Source: JBOGJG01 sp050747825 (lineage in GTDB: Bacteria > Acidobacteriota > UBA6911 > RPQK01 > JBOGJG01). From it: a stretch of 14,893 nt of DNA. The stretch lies in the NCBI GenBank assembly GCA_050747825.1, contig JBOGJG010000316.1, forward strand, positions 1 to 14,893. Direction: 5' to 3'. The notes beneath the pieces are model-generated. The model was not told the DNA's origin and did no database searches. It was given only the letters and a program-made list of their open reading frames with translations. Shown piece after piece: positions 12,319 through 14,893 of this stretch (the stretch's first letter is position 1; the number at the start of each line of letters is the position of its first letter). The position numbers were made by a program, and so were the translations under genes.

Positions 12319-14141
12319 TGGGCCAGTATCAGGCCCATGAACACGACGTCCTGATCATTGGAGCAGGCGGCGCCGGCCTGAGGGCTGCCATTGAAGCCTC
12401 AGCCGCGGGAGTGTCGGTCGGGGTAATCTGTAAGTCCCTTCTGGGCAAGGCCCACACCGTCATGGCTGAGGGCGGAATGGCGGCGGCTCTGGCCAATGTG
12501 GACGACCGCGATAATTGGAAAGTTCACTTTGCCGACACCATGCGCGGCGGCCAGTACCTCAACAACTGGCGCATGGCCGAGTTGCATGCCCGGGAAGCTC
12601 CGGGGCGAGTGCGAGAACTCGAAGCCTGGGGCGCCCTTTTTGACCGCACGCATGATGGACGCATCCTCCAGCGCAATTTCGGTGGGCACAAGTATCCGCG
12701 CCTGGCCCATGTAGGTGACCGCACCGGCCTGGAGATGATCCGAACGCTGCAGGACCACGGCATCCACCGTGGAATTCAGTTCTATATGGAATGCACCGTG
12801 ATCAAGCTGCTCAGGGACGGCGACCGCATAGCGGGCGCATTCGGCTACGATCGCGAGCGGGGCCGCTTCATGCTCTTTCCGGCCAAAGCCGTTATCCTAG
12901 CCACCGGAGGCGCCGGCAAGGCCTTCAAGATTACCAGCAATAGTTGGGAGTACACGGGCGACGGCCATGCTCTAGCTTACGACGCCGGCGCCCAGCTGAT
13001 TGACATGGAATTCGTCCAGTTCCACCCGACAGGCATGGTGTGGCCTCCCAGCGTTCGCGGCATCCTGGTCACTGAGGGGGTAAGAGGAGACGGCGGCATC
13101 CTGCTCAACAAGGAAGGTCGCCGCTTCATGTTTGACGACATTCCTGCCTCATACCGCGAGCAGACTGCGGACAATCCGGAAGAGGGCTGGAGGTACACCC
13201 AGGGAGACAAGAACGCCCGCCGTCCTCCCGAGCTTCTGACCCGCGATCACATCGCCCGGTGCATTGTGCGGGAGGTCAAAGAAGGCCGGGGCAGCCCGCA
13301 CGGGGGAGTCTTTCTCGATATTGCCTGGATTAAGGAAAAGCTGCCTGATGCCACCCAGTACATCAGGAAGAAGCTACCCAGCATGTACCACCAGTTCAAG
13401 CAACTGGCCAATATCGATATTACTGAAGAGGCCATGGAAGTTGGTCCAACAACCCATTACATCATGGGAGGAGTTCGGGTGGACGCCGATACGCAGATGT
13501 CCACGATCCCGGGACTCTTCGCCGCCGGAGAATGCGCGGCGGGACTGCACGGCGCCAACCGCCTGGGAGGCAACTCGCTTTCGGATCTTCTGGTCTTCGG
13601 CAAACGAGCCGGTGAATTTGCCGCCCGGTTTGCCCGCGATAACGGCTCTCTCGCCCTCAACGATGACGAGGTCGAGACGGCAGCCCGCCAGGCCATCGAG
13701 CCCTTTGAGCGAAGCTCGACAGGCAAGGACGTGGAGAACCCTTACGCCGTCCAGCAGGACCTTCAGGAGATGATGCAGGACCTGGTGGGGATCGTGCGGC
13801 GGGAGGAAGAAATGACCCAGGCCCTTGAAGAAATCAAGATGCTCAGACAGCGTGCTGGGCGCGTGGCGGTCAGCGGCAACCGGGAGTACAATCCAGGCTG
13901 GCACACCTCGCTCGATCTCTCCTGTCTGCTGACTATATCCGAGGCGATCACCCGCGCCGCCCTGGAGCGCAAAGAAAGCCGCGGAGCCCAATTCCGCGAG
14001 GATTACCCCGAGAAAGACCCGGCCTACGGTAAAATTACCCTAGTAATTCGCAAGCAGGCCGACGGCGGGATGGAAGTCCGGAGTGAATCGATCCCCGAGC
14101 TTCCGGCGGAGCTGAAGCAAATCATCGAGGAGATGAAGTAG
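12318..14141 (+). CDS. sdhA: succinate dehydrogenase flavoprotein subunit SdhA
   Basis: Catalytic subunit that oxidises succinate to fumarate (or the reverse) at covalently bound FAD, on the cytoplasmic face of the membrane. 607 residues. The dinucleotide fold starts with IIGAGGAGLRAA (13-24). His46 in KAHTVMAEGG is the site of covalent FAD attachment. Substrate and catalytic residues are His236 (HPTG), Arg256 (TEGVRGDGG), His380 (TTHYIMGG) and Arg415 in HGANRLGGNSLSDLLVFG (411-428). Length is normal. The SD GGAGG (12305-12309) lies in the end of sdhC, and the start overlaps the sdhC stop by one base, so the two are translationally coupled. The direction in vivo (succinate oxidation or fumarate reduction) cannot be read from the sequence. 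Confidence 0.97.
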   Translation: MGQYQAHEHDVLIIGAGGAGLRAAIEASAAGVSVGVICKSLLGKAHTVMAEGGMAAALANVDDRDNWKVHFADTMRGGQYLNNWRMAELHAREAPGRVRELEAWGALFDRTHDGRILQRNFGGHKYPRLAHVGDRTGLEMIRTLQDHGIHRGIQFYMECTVIKLLRDGDRIAGAFGYDRERGRFMLFPAKAVILATGGAGKAFKITSNSWEYTGDGHALAYDAGAQLIDMEFVQFHPTGMVWPPSVRGILVTEGVRGDGGILLNKEGRRFMFDDIPASYREQTADNPEEGWRYTQGDKNARRPPELLTRDHIARCIVREVKEGRGSPHGGVFLDIAWIKEKLPDATQYIRKKLPSMYHQFKQLANIDITEEAMEVGPTTHYIMGGVRVDADTQMSTIPGLFAAGECAAGLHGANRLGGNSLSDLLVFGKRAGEFAARFARDNGSLALNDDEVETAARQAIEPFERSSTGKDVENPYAVQQDLQEMMQDLVGIVRREEEMTQALEEIKMLRQRAGRVAVSGNREYNPGWHTSLDLSCLLTISEAITRAALERKESRGAQFREDYPEKDPAYGKITLVIRKQADGGMEVRSESIPELPAELKQIIEEMK

Positions 14142-14893
14142 TGACTACTTTCAGGATCTGGCGCGGCGATGCCCAGGGCGGGCAGTTTGTGGATTACTCA
14201 ACCGAAGTCTCTGAAGGCATGGTGGTGCTCGACGCCGTCCATCAAATACAGGCGGAAACGGCTAACGACCTGGCCGTCCGCTGGAACTGCAAGGCCGGCA
14301 AGTGCGGCTCCTGCTCGGCCGAAGTGAACGGAAAGCCGAAACTCATGTGCATGTCGCGGCTGAGCGACCTGCCCCTGGACAAAGCCGTGATCATCGAGCC
14401 GATGAAGGCTTTTCCAGTCATCAAAGACCTGGTGACGGACGTCTCCTGGAACTTCCGGGTTAAAAGAGAGATAAAGCCTTTCAAGCCGCGCAAACCTGAC
14501 GCTCCGGACGGCACCTGGCGTATGTCTCAGGAGGACGTCGAGCGCGTGCAGGAATTTCGCAAGTGCATTGAGTGTTATCTCTGCCAGGACGTCTGCCACG
14601 TGCTGCGCGATCATCACCTGCACGACCGCTTCATCGGACCCCGTTATTACACCCATCTGGCCGCCCTGGAAATGCACCCGCTGGACGTGGAGGATCGAAC
14701 CGTAGAGCTGTCCAAGACGCAGGGCATCGGCTTGTGCAATATCACCAAGTGCTGCAGCAAGGTCTGTCCAGAGGAGATCACAATTACCGACAATGCGATC
14801 ATTCCGCTCAAGGAGCGCGTGGTCGATCAGGTCTATGACCCGGTCACGAAGTTTTTTCGGATCTTTAGCTGGCGAAATCGGAGGGGGCCAGAC
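14141..14893 (+). CDS. sdhB: succinate dehydrogenase iron-sulfur subunit SdhB, runs off the window
   Basis: Electron-transfer subunit of complex II carrying three clusters. The frame is open for 251 codons to the last base; family members are about 250 residues, so it is nearly complete. It starts with GTG sharing its G with the sdhA TAG stop (TAGTG), 8 nt after GAGGAG (14127-14132). [2Fe-2S] ligands are Cys50, Cys55, Cys58 and Cys70. The second domain has Cys142, Cys145, Cys148 with Cys209 for [4Fe-4S], and Cys152, Cys199 and Cys205 for [3Fe-4S], matching E. coli spacing. The usual CP after the first group is CH here (152-153), and CNITKCCSKVCP (199-210) carries an extra Cys204. These fit the mycobacterial-type SdhB. 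Confidence 0.95.
   Translation, partial: MTTFRIWRGDAQGGQFVDYSTEVSEGMVVLDAVHQIQAETANDLAVRWNCKAGKCGSCSAEVNGKPKLMCMSRLSDLPLDKAVIIEPMKAFPVIKDLVTDVSWNFRVKREIKPFKPRKPDAPDGTWRMSQEDVERVQEFRKCIECYLCQDVCHVLRDHHLHDRFIGPRYYTHLAALEMHPLDVEDRTVELSKTQGIGLCNITKCCSKVCPEEITITDNAIIPLKERVVDQVYDPVTKFFRIFSWRNRRGPD

Noticed and set aside
13374..13991. 205-residue minus-strand frame opposite sdhA
   Set aside because: Antisense to conserved SdhA motifs; long reverse frames are common in GC-rich genes.

Overview
The window reads as a chromosomal segment of a free-living bacterium, most likely an Acidobacteriota member (Solibacteres/Bryobacterales-like). That is an inference, based on the mix of secreted sulfatase, DUF1080 protein, Tat-exported Gfo/Idh/MocA oxidoreductase and a mycobacterial-type complex II at moderately high GC with SD-led genes. 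Planctomycetota or Verrucomicrobiota are less likely alternatives. There are no rRNA or tRNA genes, CRISPR arrays, phage genes or insertion sequences, and coding density is high. No stretch over 300 bases lacks a gene or gene remnant.

Left part (1-1745): msrA with a small lipoprotein gene behind it; a convergent small unrecognised protein (minus strand); a short decayed start of an AhpD/carboxymuconolactone-decarboxylase-like gene; a -24/-12 (sigma-54-like) promoter match; and a four-helix membrane protein ending in a bidirectional terminator.

Centre-left (1743-7304): a minus-strand pair (DUF1080 protein then sulfatase) preceded by an alkyltransferase-like DNA-repair protein, and on the plus strand a GntP-type sugar-acid permease followed by a Tat-exported Gfo/Idh/MocA oxidoreductase. 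DUF1080 proteins (3-keto-disaccharide hydrolases) and Gfo/Idh/MocA oxidoreductases are the enzyme classes of the 3-keto route of glycoside cleavage. With the sulfatase and permease, the segment can be read as a small locus for extracytoplasmic breakdown of (possibly sulfated) glycosides and uptake of an acidic sugar.

Centre-right (7302-11352, all minus): a membrane protein, a CX5CX2C [2Fe-2S] ferredoxin, a large acyl ligase-ACP-acyltransferase fusion and a secreted Ysc84/SYLF protein. The first three are close-packed; together they suggest a lipid-modification or envelope operon.

Right part (11445-14893, plus): a promoter and the operon sdhC-sdhA-sdhB, joined by 1-base stop/start overlaps. 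The long SdhC with a Cys/His cluster and the C-A-B order match the type-F complex II known from mycobacterial Sdh1, which carries a Rieske-type [2Fe-2S] cluster in the membrane. sdhB runs off the window but is almost complete.

Notable non-coding structure: a hairpin that fills the whole space between two convergent stop codons (7232-7304), a 10-bp tandem repeat that repeats a stop codon in all three frames (5848-5887), and a duplicated TATAAT box placed so that the oxidoreductase mRNA may be leaderless (5899-5930).
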